Shown here: positions 12,760-25,610 of the stretch, one piece after another
How the letters are laid out: the number at the start of each line of letters is the position of its first letter
Numbering within the stretch: position 1 is the first letter of the stretch
Source of the DNA: Sindora glabra
Lineage: Eukaryota; Streptophyta; Magnoliopsida; Fabales; Fabaceae
Direction: 5' to 3'
DNA length: 64,000 bases
Assembly: GCA_020226215.1 (NCBI GenBank)
Contig: CM035236.1
Span: 53,319,057 to 53,383,056, forward strand
Translations under genes and position numbers: made by a program
The notes under the pieces: generated by a model
What the model was told of the DNA's origin: nothing
The model's database searches: none
Seen by the model: the letters and a program-made list of their open reading frames with translations, nothing else

Positions 12760-15700
12760 GAGAAAAAATCAGGCTAGTGCTGTTTGTTATAATTTATTAC
12801 AATAAGATACCATAAGCTTACTTTATTTCATTTAAGTGTACTCGTATATGAAAATTTACTATGATGCCCAAAAGATAAAAAAAATTAATTTTTTAAGGAT
12901 TAAAATAAATTTTTAGTTAAGATAAAAATAAAAATAAATAAGAACTTAAAGGCTCAGAACTTTACATAGAATTATAGAATAATCTCTTTCTTTTGTCTTT
13001 TTTTTAAATAATAATCTTAAACGAATTATTGTGACATGCTCTTCTTTGAAAGTTTAATTATTAATAAAACTTAATTTATTCATTTATTTTAAATTTTTAT
13101 TGATGCTATTATTTGAAAATAAAACAGTAACATCCTTTTCTTTGATAATTTAATTATTAATAAAATTTAATTTATTTATTTTAAGTTTTTTATTAGTATT
13201 ACTGTTTTGAAATTAAACAGTGATATGTTACTATTTAGAAACTAAATAATAACATACTCTTATTTAAAAATTTAATTATTAATTATATTTAATTTATCTA
13301 TTTATTTGAGATTTTTGGTTGATGTTACTATTTCATCTTCAAACAGTAATATTTATTTTGGGTTAGTTGTTACTATTTAAAGATGAAATAGTAACATTCT
13401 TTTCTTTGACAATTTAGTTATTAATAAGACTTTACTTATCCATTTATTTTGAATTTTTAATTAGCGTTACTATTTTGAAACTAAATAATAATATGTTACT
13501 GTTTGGAGATCAAACAATAACATGCTCTTATTTGACAATTTAGTTATTAATCAGACTTGATTTATCTATTTATTTAGAGTTTTTGGTTAATGTTACTATT
13601 TGGAGACAAAACAACATCATCCTCTTCTTTAGCAATTTGATTATTAATAATACTTGATTTATCCATTTATTTTATATTTTTTATTAATATCACTGTTTGG
13701 AGATAAAATAGTAACATGTTACTATCTGAAAAACTAAGTAGTAATACATTATTATTACATAGTTTAATTATTAATAAGACTTGAATTATCCATTTATTTT
13801 AGATTTTAATTAATGTTATTATTTTGAGATAAAATAGTAACATGTTACTATTATTCTCTAGAGACTAAACAGTAACATATTATTATTTAATAATTTGATT
13901 ATTAATGAAACTTGATTTATCCATTTATTTTAAATTTTTGGTCGATGTTACTATTTGGAGATAAAATAGTAATATTCTTTTCTTTAATAGTTTGATTGTT
14001 AATTAGATTTGATTTATCTATTATTTTGAGTTTTTAATTAATATTATTGTTAAGAGAGAAAATAGTAACATGTTACTGTTTGAAGACCAAACAATAGCAT
14101 GCTATTATTTAATAGTTTAATTATTAATAAAACTTTAATTATCCATTTATTTTGAATTTTTTGTCGATGTTACTATTTTGTAACGAAATAATAACATATT
14201 ATTATCTAGAGAGTAAATAGTAACATCCTTTTCTTTGATAGTTTGATTGTTAATGAGATTTAATTTATCCTTTTATTTTATATTTTTGTTCGATGTTACT
14301 ATTTATTACTGTTTGGGGGATGAAATAGTAACATCATCTTTTTTTTATAGTTTAATTATTAATTAGATTTAATTTATTTATTTATTTTAATTTTTTTTAT
14401 CAATGTTACTATTTGGAGATGAAATAGTAATATATTACTATTTGAAAACTAAATAGTAACATGCTACTATTTGACAATTTAATTATTAATGAGATTTGAA
14501 TTATCCTTTAATTTTGAATTTTTGATCGATGTTACTGTTTTAAGATAAAACAGTAACATATTACTATCTAGAGACCAAATAGTAATATCTTCTTTTTTGA
14601 AAATTTGGTTATTAATGCGACTTGATTGATCCTTTTATTTTGAATTTTTTTAATCGATGTTACTATTTGGAAATAAAACAGTAATATATTATTGTTTGAA
14701 GACGAATGGTAACATACTCTTTTTGGTAGTTTAATTGTTAATAAAACTTGATATTTTATATAATTTGATATTTTTGATCGATGTTACTATTTGATATCTC
14801 TAAATAGTAATATGTGCTTCTTTAGCAGTTTAGTTATTAATAAAACTTGATATTTCATAATATTGATATTTTTATTGATGTTACTATTTAGTGTCTCCAA
14901 ATAGTAATATGCTCTTATTTGATAATTTATTTATTAATGAAACTTGATTTATACTTTTATTTTGGGTTTTTGATCAATCTTATTATTTAGAGACCAAATA
15001 GTAATATGTTACTATTTGTCTATAAATAATAATATGTTATTATTTAATAGTTTTGTTATAAATGAGAATACATTTGTCTAATTATTTTAAATTTTTAGTA
15101 GATGTTACTATTTAGAAATAAAATGATAATATCTTCTTTTTAGCAGTTTAGTCATTAATGGAACTTAATTTATCTTTTATTTTAGGTTTTTAGTCAATGT
15201 TACTGTTTGGAGACTAAATAGTGATATGTTAATGTTTGGAGACCAAATAATAACATGTTCTTCTTTAGTAATTTAGTTATTTATGAGACTTGATATTTCA
15301 TATTATTTAAGATTTTTGGCTAATGTTATTATTTGGTGTCTCTAAATAGTAACATACTCTTAACAGTCTAGTTATTAATGAAATTTGATTTATTTTTATT
15401 TTAGATTTTTGATCGATGTTACTACTTAGAGATGGAAACCGAATAGTAATATGTTATTACTTGATTTGTAAATAGTAACATATTGTTCTTTGACAGTTTT
15501 ATTATTAAAAAGGTTTTATAATACTAATGGACACGAAAAGAATTGAGGAGTAAAAGTTTAATGTGAGATTCACATGAATTTGAATTAAGAAAAATGAGCT
15601 TAAAATTGGCAAAATGACAAAAAATTAAGAAAAGTCATTAAAAAAAAGTCTTTTTTTTGCCAGCCGAAGTGGGCAAAATGCCTTTTACATTTTACAAGCA

Positions 15701-16110
15701 TGTAGATATAAAAAAAGTTACATGAAATCGACATATTATTTGCCTCAATTGGATAATTAAATGCAAAATTATGATTATTCAAAGATTTAAACTTAATGTA
15801 CATGTTTTCAATTAGGTGGACCCCATTGAAATTCATTTTTTTATTTTTTGTTAAAAGATCATAGGAAGACAAATGAAAACAAGTAGTTATATACAAAAAT
15901 TAGTTAACTACTCATGGAGTTATACTTTTTCGAAATTCTTAATTTACGAGTGCATTTTTATGATTAAAAAAATGGTATTTTAAGAATAAAATAGTAATCA
16001 TTCATAAAACCGGCACTTTTTTGAAATTAAGATCAACGCTATTATCTATTTGAAAGAAAGTGCAAGAAGTAGGACTTCAATATAATTTACTGCTTTTTTT
16101 TAGAAAAATT
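12760..16110 (-). repeat. Palindrome-array unit, copy 1 (reverse orientation)
   Basis: The whole stretch matches, as reverse complement, 28622-31427. Matching blocks in order are: inner end CAGTAAATTATATTG (near 16090) with TAGTAAATTGCATC; the AGTGCCGG/GGTACTGG block; the TCCACCTAATT block near 15820 and 28897; the pair CCAGCCGAAGTGG and its counterpart near 29050; the palindrome array itself; then the TTAACTAAAAATTTATTTTA block; and the outer end near 12763, which reads GCACTAG in reverse. Overall divergence is appreciable. No TIRs, LTRs, coding sequence or target duplication were found, so the class is unknown. Confidence 0.75.
13040..15510. repeat. Degenerate array of AT-rich palindromes (copy 1)
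   Basis: About 20 or more imperfect units of roughly 95-130 bp. Each joins a TTTAATTATTAATNAAACTT spacer and a TTTATTTTGAATTTTT spacer to an imperfect palindrome of the type GTTACTATTT-loop-AAATAGTAAC. Many units carry two palindromes back to back. The palindrome arms are better kept than their loops, as if paired changes or sequence homogenisation preserved the fold. Nothing in it is coding. Confidence 0.85.
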
Positions 16111-16579
16111 TAATTAAGCTTCCAAAAAGGTCTAACACCTAACTTAACCGTTCGATCCATGGTTACTCATCTGCACCCAATCCACTCCAGTGTTAGGCTT
16201 TACTAATAAACAATGAATAAGTCTAATTAAATCTGATCCAATGATAATCAATTTTGAGTGGAACCCAATACCCCCAAACTCACCCATCACTCATTCTAGG
16301 AGGGATAAACATTGCATCAATTGCCAAGAAATGAAATTGTGAAATATGAGAATTTCCATCTCTTATTCATCTTGGGTAGGAAATAATAGAGTTACCCCCT
16401 CTTTTTTTAATAATATTTTATTAAATTTTAGCTATTATTATACTAGCTTAGGTGGCTGAAATGTTGTACTCATTAACGAGATACCAAGAATCTTCATTGG
16501 CTTTAAGCCTTTCTTGCTTTCTATAATTAACTACCAACTAATGTGTTAAAAACTAATCAATAAAACATACCATTTTTTA
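16111..16579. other. Unassigned, non-repetitive-looking DNA
   Basis: Slightly richer in GC than its surroundings, but no frame, RNA gene or element end is supported. Confidence 0.3.
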
Positions 16580-17493
16580 GGTTTAATTATTATTTTAATC
16601 TCCTAATATATAAATTCATCATTTTTATTTATTTAAATGAAATATTTTATTTTGATTTTTTAAATATATATACAAAAAATTTAAATTTAATTCATTGTTA
16701 TACCATTACTCATTTTAATATTTTCATATCAATAAAAAACTATTAAAACACTTTTGTTGTTATAAAAAATTTTAATTACTATTAATTTTTTAAATGATAT
16801 ATTTTTTATTTATTAATAGTATAAAATATTTTATATTAATATTGAATAAATTTAAATTGTATACAAATTGAACTAAGTTGAGCTTAAATTAACAATTTTT
16901 GTTAAAATTAAGTAAAGAAGTTTTAATTAGGACATAAATCTTCCGACATAACTCCAATCTGACTATCATTGGGAGAAATTTGGTCAAATTCATTTTATTA
17001 TATGAAAAACACGCAAATCATGCTTTTAAGATTAAAAAAAAATCCTGATTTAACTACCAATATAATGTGATCGACACATTTTCTGTCTAGTATTTTTTTT
17101 TTCACTTGGAATCCTATTCGAGTTTTATGTGCTAATTAAAGTTCTCAATCCGATTAAATTAGGATTGAAATTTAATTTAATATTAATATAAATTAGTTTT
17201 ATATTATGACATATTTATGTATTATTATATTAATAAAAAATTATTAACATTTTTTATTATTGTTAAAATTTTTTATTATTATTATTTTTTAAATAATGTA
17301 TCTTTATCTCATTTATTGAGAGTATGAATTTATACTGATAATGAAATCAACTTTAAACTCTTACCATTATTTACATGAACGGGATATAATACAACTTCTG
17401 TATTACAAGAAATAAAAAGTTATTTATATTGTTTAAAGAAATCAGATGGAATAAATTTATATTTTATTATGAAACCAAAATTATAATTAAACC
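16580..17493. mobile_element. Possible nonautonomous DNA element with GGTTTAATTAT termini
   Basis: The left end GGTTTAATTATTATTTTAATC at 16580 is mirrored by a right end at 17470-17493 that reads, reversed, GGTTTAATTATAATTTTGG. The interior is AT-rich and noncoding. The flanks are T-rich, so a target duplication cannot be judged. Such ends are common in plant Mutator-like and other nonautonomous elements; the class is not decided. Confidence 0.4.
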
Positions 17494-18909
17494 TTTTTTC
17501 ATATATTCATCCATTCTAGTAATACAATTTTTTTTTAATGATAATGGCTTGTGGTACAATTTATTTTAATTAGAAAATGACTTCAAGCTCCAGGTCCTAT
17601 TAGATTCTCAAGAAGGGTGATTTAGATGATGAAAACTGGTATGAAATTTCAAATGTTCAAGAAAGGGAACATAAGAAACCTTATTCTTAATTGTTTGTAC
17701 AGGAAATAGTCAGGAAAAAATAAAGAGTGAAGAATAGTATTTTTCTTTACCCGGTTACCGAGTAAAACATGAGTAGAAAAGAAAATGAGCACAAAATGAA
17801 GAGTGTGGTCCAAATTTTTTTTCTTGCCTGAAAAATTCGGTTGTTACAATTTTATCCTTAATTCAATGAATATAACATTAACTTTATTGCTTCACTCTTG
17901 AATGTAAAATTTTAAAGTTTTGCACCATATCTTCTTATTTTTAAAGTTAATTTGTCTTCAATTTTAACTAATATATAACGTCATGACTTAGTTTTAACTT
18001 TTTGAACGTTAACTTATATTTAATTTGTCATAAAATTTTAACTTAATTAATAATATTTTTATATTTTTATTTGTTAAAAATTTATTTAAAAAAATTTATA
18101 ATCAATATGATAATTTATAACTGTAACTCATAAACAAAATATTAGATAAATATATTAAATTGAAGAATAAAATTTTCATTTTCTTGTATCTATTATTGGC
18201 CACGAAGCATTGCTTTTTTTTTTTTTTTTTCATTTTTTATACATTTAAACAAGAAAAAATATTTTTTATTTTTTTATTTTCTTTTCTCTCTTTTTCTTTG
18301 GAACCAAGCGAGGGAGATATCTTATGGAAGGTTGGTAATCGAACCCTTCAAAATCCAGCCCGTTGTAGGATTTTAGTTGGCTAAACACAAAGTAGAAACT
18401 ATTATATTTATTTAGAACCCTTTCAAGATGCCAATACATTTATGATTTGTACCCTTCTGTATTTTCTTTAGTTTCTTTTAACTTATGGAGGATGAAAAAA
18501 TGATCTTTTATTTTGAAACTTAAATTTTTTTACTGGAACCTACAAAAATGATTTCTAAATTTGTATATCTCTTAAATCTATACAGTCAATTTCTTAAGAA
18601 AAAATTATGGAATCTAAATTGATATTTTATGGAAGAATTGGATTTCCTCTATTTTTAAAAGAAATATCGGAGGGTATAAATTTAGGAAAGAGATAGATAT
18701 AGAAAAAAAGTTACAGGTTTCAATAAATAATTATTGACCTCAAAATAAAAAATTGTATCTCAACCTTTTTTAAAATTAAAAAAATGACCAAAAAAAGTAA
18801 ATGGAGAAAATGCAAGTGCTTCATGAAAGGTTATTGTTTTGCTTTAAGAAACAAAAATGCGGTTATTTGGTAATGTATAAATGATATTACTTTCACTACA
18901 AACCTAAAT
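17494..18909. other. AT-rich DNA, no supported gene
   Basis: Apart from a T-rich tract at 18210-18300, nothing recognisable. A 74-codon frame at 18160-18384 is mostly poly-Phe from that tract and is rejected as a gene. Confidence 0.4.
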
Positions 18910-19700
18910 ATCTTTTTTTCCATGAAATCTAGGAATTTATTAATAAGGAAGATGAGTCATCAAATAAAATAACATCCCTAAAAGTAGGTGGAATCTAGGA
19001 TAAATTACCCAATCCATTACAAATTACATGTTCAACCCATTTTGTTGCACGATGAGTCACATCATTACAAGAATGAGAACAATAATTCAAAGAGACATTA
19101 AATACTAATTCAAGTATATTTTTCACAAATTTAAATACTATTAAGCTCCTTTAGGGACAAACTGGTATTCCTAACAAGGACTTAATAATAATCTTGGAGT
19201 CAGCCCTTATTTGTACCTTCTTATGCTGAAAATTATTAGCCACAAACAAACTCTTATGAATTGCTAACAAATCTATATTTAAAACTAAAAAACAATTGAA
19301 ATTCTTATACTAGAACCCAACAGTCATACCTTCATAATTTCGAGCAATCATATCTATTAAAGATTTGCTCCTAACCTAAGTTACATCCACATTATCTTAT
19401 TAGTATCATTATCTCATGGAAGCCCATATGATTGGGCCTCCAATACTCCTTTTGAGGAACTAAAAGATTGAGACATTGTTTCCTTCAAATTCCTATACCA
19501 CCATTCCTCTTCCCAAATGCCCTTCTTAATTAGCCTAATAGCTGTTCTAGACTTACCACTCAAAATTGCAATTGCTTAATCTATTCAAACCTAACCAATT
19601 TCATAAGTAATCAAGAATTCATTAATAGATGTAGTGTAGAAAATATCACCCTTGCTTGATTGAGGGATGGCTAACCAAGGTTGGCATTGTATGCTTGATT
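18910..19700 (-). mobile_element. LINE 3' end with decayed RNase H domain
   Basis: Minus-strand frames give an RVT_3-type RNase H as found at the 3' end of plant LINE ORF2. The pieces are KSLIDMIARNYEGMTVGF, LLAIHKSLFVANN, KVQIRADSKIIIKSLLG and then FNVSLNYCSHSCNDVTHRA, which corresponds to the family's histidine-containing C-end. Stops interrupt it. A run of A on the minus strand at 18910-18925 fits a worn poly-A tail and sets the 3' end. Reverse transcriptase is not seen upstream, so this is a 5'-truncated copy. Confidence 0.7.
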
Positions 19701-19879
19701 GGTTACCCTTACAACTAGAAAATTTACCTTAATGTTTTTTACTTTTGGAAGGGTCTTGATTATGACCCTTCAATGTAACTATCCCCTTAACTTTAACTTT
19801 TTCTTGAAAAGACAATCAATATGCTATTATAAGGTTTCATCATGAATTTTAGTAGATTTAACTTACTAGTAGTAGGAGA

Positions 19880-20970
19880 CTATAAGATACTAGTTGAACT
19901 CCTTTGATTCATTAAGATTCATTCAACTAGAAATTTATGCGCCAATGTTGGAATGACCAAAAGATCATCATGTTCTCTGTCAATATTGGTGAAGTCCTAT
20001 TTAATAAAAGGAAATTGTTTCATAGGATTTCCTATGATTTTTTTTTCTTTTGATACTCATGAACTAATGCAAATATTACTTCCTTGCATTCTTAGAATCA
20101 CCACTTTTGCAAAATCACTGGCAATTGTATTTATCATACTAGTAATTAGGGCTAAGTCCATCATTAACGGTGTGTTTTACTTGGTATGGGAGATCATTCA
20201 TGCTCCTACTCCTTTTGATGGAAATAATGTTAATTCCTTTAATATTTACTCAAATATCCCTTCCTAATCAACTATTCAATTTTATCCTTCAAAGTAACAC
20301 AATCATCAATAACATGATTATAATCCTTATGAAACTTATAATATTTGGACTTATCTATAATGGAAATTTGTGGTGCTTTAGTAATGGGAATTTAATCAAT
20401 TTGGCAACCTAAATATTCTCCATAATCATGCTAATTTATGCTTTAAAGGGGCTTGTATCTATCAAACTGACCCTTAAGTGGTAGGTGCTAGAATCTAAAG
20501 GTCTCACAACTTTTACCATATTGCCATTGGTTATTGTAAACTACTATGTGGTACCTGTTATGATGCATAAAATATGTCCAAACTCCTTAACATTCATATA
20601 TTTTTTAGCTCTATCTCAGGAGACCCTCATTGTAGAGACAAGTTTATTTGCCAATAATAAAGACAAATGTCCTAAATGAAGGCTTGTGATTAGTTGATAA
20701 ATTGCAATGCCCTCGTTAAGATCCTTGATCTTTAATGCTGATGCATTATATCTACCTAGATACTACTTTAGGGATTCATTTTGCCTTTGCTAGAAATTAG
20801 GAAAGTAATCAAAGTTTTCCTTAGTATTCTACTTGTAACAACATGAGTAGAAAAAGTAATAGATAACTATTGGAAGCTATTGATGGGATGTGGAGAAAGG
20901 TTGTTAAACCATTAGAGACTAGCCTTTTCAAGTGATATAGAAAAAAATTGCACATAATAGCACTACAAAC
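19880..20970 (-). mobile_element. Decayed Ty3/gypsy gag-protease
   Basis: On the minus strand, from about 20900 down, gag-like text (HLGHLSLLLANKLVSTM, AKKYMNVKEFGHIL) is followed near 20330 by KFHKDYNHVIDDCVTLKDKI and LIRKGYLSKY. This corresponds to the family's YHRD.GH.TEDC..LK..IE.L...G.L region. A protease approach lies at 19950-20010 (HDDLLVIPTLAHKFLV, equal to PHDDALVV..IAN..V). The catalytic Asp-Ser/Thr-Gly of the protease is not seen, and RT is absent because LINE sequence begins below. Stops are numerous. Plus-strand open frames in this interval are shadows. Confidence 0.65.
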
Positions 20971-21990
20971 TCTATAAAGTAACATAGCTGCTCAAAAGGC
21001 CTCGAGATGCTCCTATGGTTAGCTGAGCAATCCTAAACTTTTAGATAGGTAGGTGGTTTAAATTCCTTTAGTAAGGGAACAGTTATAATGTGACTAGTGA
21101 AAGGATGAAGTTAATTGAAGATTAGTTCTTGGTGTTTTCAATTCTAAATTCTAGGTTTTTATAGGTCATATTGCTTGTGACTATGGTTACTATGAGGTTT
21201 TGTCAAGATGCAAGTGGAAAATATATATTAAGGCTGATGTTTGGTGGATTTTCAAATAAGGGAGTGTTAAATGATGAGTTTATCATTTAGGTGGATGCAA
21301 GTATATGTTAGGATTAACAATAGCAGATGACCAAGGATTGCAAGGAGAAATCAAAATATAATTAAGGTGTTAATTACCTTGGGAGGTTGAAGGTACATGA
21401 GTAAAGCCATGGAAAAGCTCAAGCTCTACTTGCAATTTTCACACTAATTTAAGCTCTGTTCCATTTGTTTAGCTTCTTGTTGCAATTGCTTCATACAATT
21501 GTTATCTCCTAAAGTTTTTGTAAACAACCGATTGGTCTTCCTTCATTATTGGTATGATGTTGTTGTATTAGTGTCCTATTGTGACATGGTGGTGTAAGAG
21601 CCCACAAACAATGCCCATAATAAGAGAATGTAAAAATGGGTATTATTTGAGTGGATGTTATCATGGTAATGACCTCTTATTTATAGGCTAAGGTCTACAT
21701 GCTAGGATATGTGACTATGGGTCTTATGGATGTAGATGTCAAGGTACCATTCTATTGGTGTAACATTCTTCCAATGCTAAGCAGACATGTGCCTTAATGG
21801 TTATTGCCCTTGAGAAAATCTATCTTATGGTGCGTCTCGTAAGCCTTTAACAAGATTAAGTAAATTTGTGTTTAAGAGGATTTTTTGGATTGAATCATTA
21901 TCCTAATGGGCCTAGCCTCAAAATATGGGCTTTGTGGCCTTTTATCCAATTAGGTATAATACATTTAATTAGATATTTATTATTAATTGC
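20971..21990 (-). mobile_element. Leader and probable 5' LTR of the gypsy remnant
   Basis: Upstream of gag in the minus-strand sense there is about 1 kb of noncoding DNA. A strong TATA box, CCTATAAATAAGAGG on the minus strand, lies at 21673-21687 and fits an LTR promoter. LTR ends and primer-binding site could not be placed, so only the promoter and position support this call. Confidence 0.4.
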
Positions 21991-22516
21991 TAATATGTTT
22001 CATAAGTTTAAAATAAAAGAATGGTAGATAAAGTTTGTAGCTAAATTTACATTAAATATTTGTACTCCTATTCGTACTTTGATTTGTAGCTAAATTTTTT
22101 TATCTAAATGAGGAGGAATGCTTAGCCTATTGTCATGGTTTTGGAAAAAATTAGGCTTCCACAATCATTATTTTAATCATAATGGGCCCAATGTATTAGC
22201 TATTGGAACTCTAATTGCTTTGTTTCACTCAATATTATGAATATATTGTGTGGTTAATAACTTATTATACAAACCACAAGTATGCCTTTTAGATCTATTC
22301 TAAGTATTAAATAGATAACATATTGCCAATAGACATAATGCCAAAAAAATTCCAGTTTCCATACATGCAACTTGCATTTAACTATGAATATAAGGAATTT
22401 ACTATTGGCATAAGCAGAAACTTGGTGGAAAATCTCTAGGGGGATTCTGTGTATGAAGTTCTCATTTCATTTCTGCTATACAAAAATGCATCTAAATAGG
22501 TGAATGGCATTCGGTT
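21991..22516. other. AT-rich DNA, no gene seen
   Basis: No coding signal or element end is supported. Confidence 0.35.
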
Positions 22517-23254
22517 CAGAGATGGAGCTAGGATTTTGTGCTTAGGGAAGGAAAATTTACACACATTAAAAATATTATTACATAAATTAAAAAAATAAAA
22601 ATATAATTTTTATTTTTTTAATTTTTGTGTACTAACAAACCCAATATTTTAAACTAAATAATTATTATTGTATCTCGTAAAATTAGTTTAAATGATTAGA
22701 CGAACAAAAGGTAAAGTAGAAATCATAGATTTAAAATAAATTGATAATTTTTTATACCTTAAAAATAACTATTATTAGAGTTTTTATTAAAAAGTCTTCT
22801 AAAAAAATAAAATGTAAGAAAGATAAATTGTTGTCAACAATTTAGTGAAAATTTGAAGTACTTTGCTTAAAAGTTGTGAAGTATGCATAATTTAAGAAAA
22901 TGAGAACAATCATGATTTAAAAACTTATATAATATATGAAGAAGATTTTTTTTTAACATATTCAAATCAAAATTCATATATAATAAGATTCTGAATTATA
23001 ATTTTTATATTATCGGTGATAGAATATAGTTAAATATGATTTTAACATCATTTTTATAAACTAATAATTGTTAAAAAAAATTATTTGTAATTCAATATGA
23101 TAAATATATAAGTAATTTACTATCAACATTCTATCAATTCAAGAGTTAATTTTTGTTTGAGAGGGGACAAAAGATATATCATATACACATACACAGTAAA
23201 ATCTTATGACCTGGGGGGCACGCTCCCCCAAGCTTTCAAGTGGCTTCGTCCCTG
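22517..23254. mobile_element. Nonautonomous hAT element, Tip100-like termini
   Basis: The left end CAGAGATGGAGCTAGGATTTTG and the right end, which reads CAGGGACGAAGCCACTTG in reverse, form imperfect TIRs. Both match the CAGGGGCGGAGCCAGG signature of plant hAT Tip100-type elements known from the family. Flanks TTCGGTTC (22510-22517) and TTTGGTTC (23255-23262) form an 8-bp target duplication with one mismatch; its last C overlaps the first base of the TIR. The 738-bp interior is AT-rich and has no transposase, so it is a deletion derivative or MITE. Confidence 0.7.
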
Positions 23255-24855
23255 TTTGGTTCTATAATAAGCACAAATATGAAAAGGTTGCAAATCATTT
23301 TAGCAGGTATTCTTCTTACTTGGATGCAACTATACATATCCCTAAGCCGGCATTTTTCATTTTATGTGTGAATAATCAGTTGGATAATCGTGAGACTACT
23401 TTTTGATGATTTGTATATTCATGCTCCCTCGTTAAGGTCATAGCAATCTGTGAATGCTAGATGTAACAGTAACTCTCCCTCTTTCACCTTCTCTCCTTCC
23501 TATAGGATTTAACACAGATGTAGATATCAATTTCCAATTCTGTGATATCTTCACTCAGTTCCTGGTAAAATTTCTAACTTGTCCTATAGTTTATTGCGTT
23601 AAAGGTGGTGTTTTTATGACATTGTGATCTTTAGCTTTGATAGTGAGGTGCTGAAATAGTTGATGAGTTATCATACTGGACAAATAATGCTGTAAATGAT
23701 GCTGAACATTTTTCTCTCCAATTATTTGATTATTTTGTTTAATCTTTTGCACATTGATATTGATTATACGTTTAAAGCTGACATATAGTCTTCTTATAAG
23801 TAGCTATCTATAATGTGACATAATTGTGGTGTTGCTGTTTAAAAGTTGGAAATCTCTATAGAATATATATGACTATGGGGATAATTGTAGGCGTCCAAAT
23901 GGAAAGAAAAAAAATGATCAAAACATGCTATGCGTATGAAGGATAAACATGGTGCACAAGTTTTTCAGGATTAATTTCTGATGTTTGCTTGGATCATGAA
24001 CACTTGAATAATTCGGCATTGGTAAAATTATTGTTGAAATTTTTTTCATATCTAATATTCTCATTCCGAGTGGTGTTCCTCGCCTATATTTGGCTAATTT
24101 CCAGGATCCTTGCTGTTTATTCTAAGGAGCACCTGAAGTTAAATTTGTCTTCTACAAAGAGGTAATATGTTTCTTTTTCTACGTTTACTTGAGTCAAGTC
24201 AGCATAGTTTCTCCTATATAGGTGTGCCTGTGCACCACCTGACCTGTTCCTTGTGGTGGTGAGGATGATTTAATTATTGGCATTCTCCTATATTATTACT
24301 CTTATCCCATTTAAGTATTCTATAAACCATGCTTTTAATATTATAGATTATGGTACTATTTCAATAATTATAATTGAGATTGGACAGGAGACAAGTTCTT
24401 TAATCTGTCCATTCATGTTATGCCTCTATGAATTTATAAGTCAACAGTTTGAGTAAGTGTCTATTACATGATTGACAGTTTGACATACAAACACATTTAT
24501 TATTTGTCGTCACATTCCCTTAAAGGGAATTCAAGGAAGAAGTGCCAACAATGGCAGTCATGGGTGGTCCTCTCGAGCCATCATCACCAATTGCTTCCAA
24601 TGTTGCTGATGGTCCCGAGGATCCTTCCTCTATGAACTTTATCAATTTATGCACCATTGTTATTATTTTATTCCCTTCCAAGAATTTTTCCTGGCTTTTT
24701 CTTTTAACTATTTCTAAAGTTCTTGACATTATCAACTGCCACCAGCAGAGGGAGATGGATTTTTATATTTTTTTATGGTTACATAGCTGCATTTCTTAAG
24801 TACTCCTGGAAGGTACTTCTTACTCTTCACCAACACAGATTTATAAGAGAGTGAC
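23255..24855 (+). other. Gene-like but unassigned DNA upstream of the thioredoxin relic
   Basis: GC content and splice-like boundaries rise here. Examples are a short block at about 23502-23564 between TTCCTATAG and GTAAAA, a block at about 24105-24161 between TTTCCAG and GTAATA, and an open frame at 24512-24660 (PTMAVMGGPLEPSSPIASN). None matches a protein I recognise, and none contains the CGGC active-site text expected upstream in an ACHT thioredoxin. They may be 5' exons of the relic at 24856-25610 or chance. Confidence 0.3.
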
Positions 24856-25610
24856 CTTGCAGGTTTCTGCATCTGATTTACAGTTGGCAGAAATGAATAC
24901 AGATGTTCAATTCCTTTAGTTGAACAACGAGGAGCATAATTCTTTGTGTCGTAGCCTTAACATTCATGTCCTTCCTTTCTTGTTCTTCTATAAAGGTTCT
25001 CATGGTCGTCTTTGAAGCTTTAGCTGTTTGATTGCTACGGTTAGTTACATTTTATGTTCCCTTGTTTGCATCGTTTGCTTAATTTTAACCAACAAAGATA
25101 TATAAATGCTTGTGTTATCGGTTTTGATTTTGTATTACTATTCATATTCATAGGTGAACATTACCATTGGCATGCAATACTCCTTATAGTAAACTCTTAC
25201 ATAATGTCAAGCATGCACACATGATGGCATAATGTGTGCAACTAGCATTTTCTGCAGAGTCATAGACTTATCATATTCAGAGTGTGAATTCAGTTTCTTT
25301 TCAAGATTTATGTTTCATGCCTTCTATTGCTATTGAACTCAAAAAACAACTTGCGATATTTGATTGAATGACAGATTACGAATTGGCCAAACACACCCTG
25401 GATAGATGCAGCCTTGGTCCAATTAAAGGATAGGAGGGGAAGAGCCCCTGGCACGTGCTGCCAACAAGTCAAACCAGTGGATGCCTCTGCACAACAAGTA
25501 GCAGCAGAAGCAGTAAAAGCTCCTTCAAGTTCAGAACCACTTCCTCCTCGACCTCCATCAATCCCCATGTCTTATGAGGACTCCCAAGGAGAGACGGAGA
25601 GCCCTGATCG
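24856..25610 (+). pseudogene. Thioredoxin-like (ACHT / thioredoxin-like 2, chloroplast type) gene fragment
   Basis: A first exon after CCTTGCAG reads QLAEMNTDVQFL, stop, LNNEEHNSLCRSLNIHVLPF, then FFYKGSHGRL, stop, SFSCLIAT. This is the C-terminal half of the atypical Cys/His-rich thioredoxin fold, with the family's NVHVLPFFRFYRGAHGRLCS region and its cis-Pro strand. A GT donor follows at 25041, and coding resumes near 25380 with ELAKHTLDRCSLGPIKG, the family's conserved RCSLGP segment, then a stop. The following Pro/Ser-rich tail appears in another frame to about 25610. At least three stops and one or two frameshifts break it, and the CGGC redox exon is missing, so no active enzyme is possible. 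The kept intron argues for a duplicated gene rather than a retrocopy. Confidence 0.75.

Noticed and set aside
13040..15510. CRISPR-like regular repeats
   Set aside because: The repeats are degenerate, AT-rich palindromes with related rather than unique spacers, in a plant nuclear setting; this is a TE-type tandem array.
18160..18384. 74-codon Phe-rich frame resembling a signal peptide
   Set aside because: It derives from a poly-T tract and has no support beyond being open.
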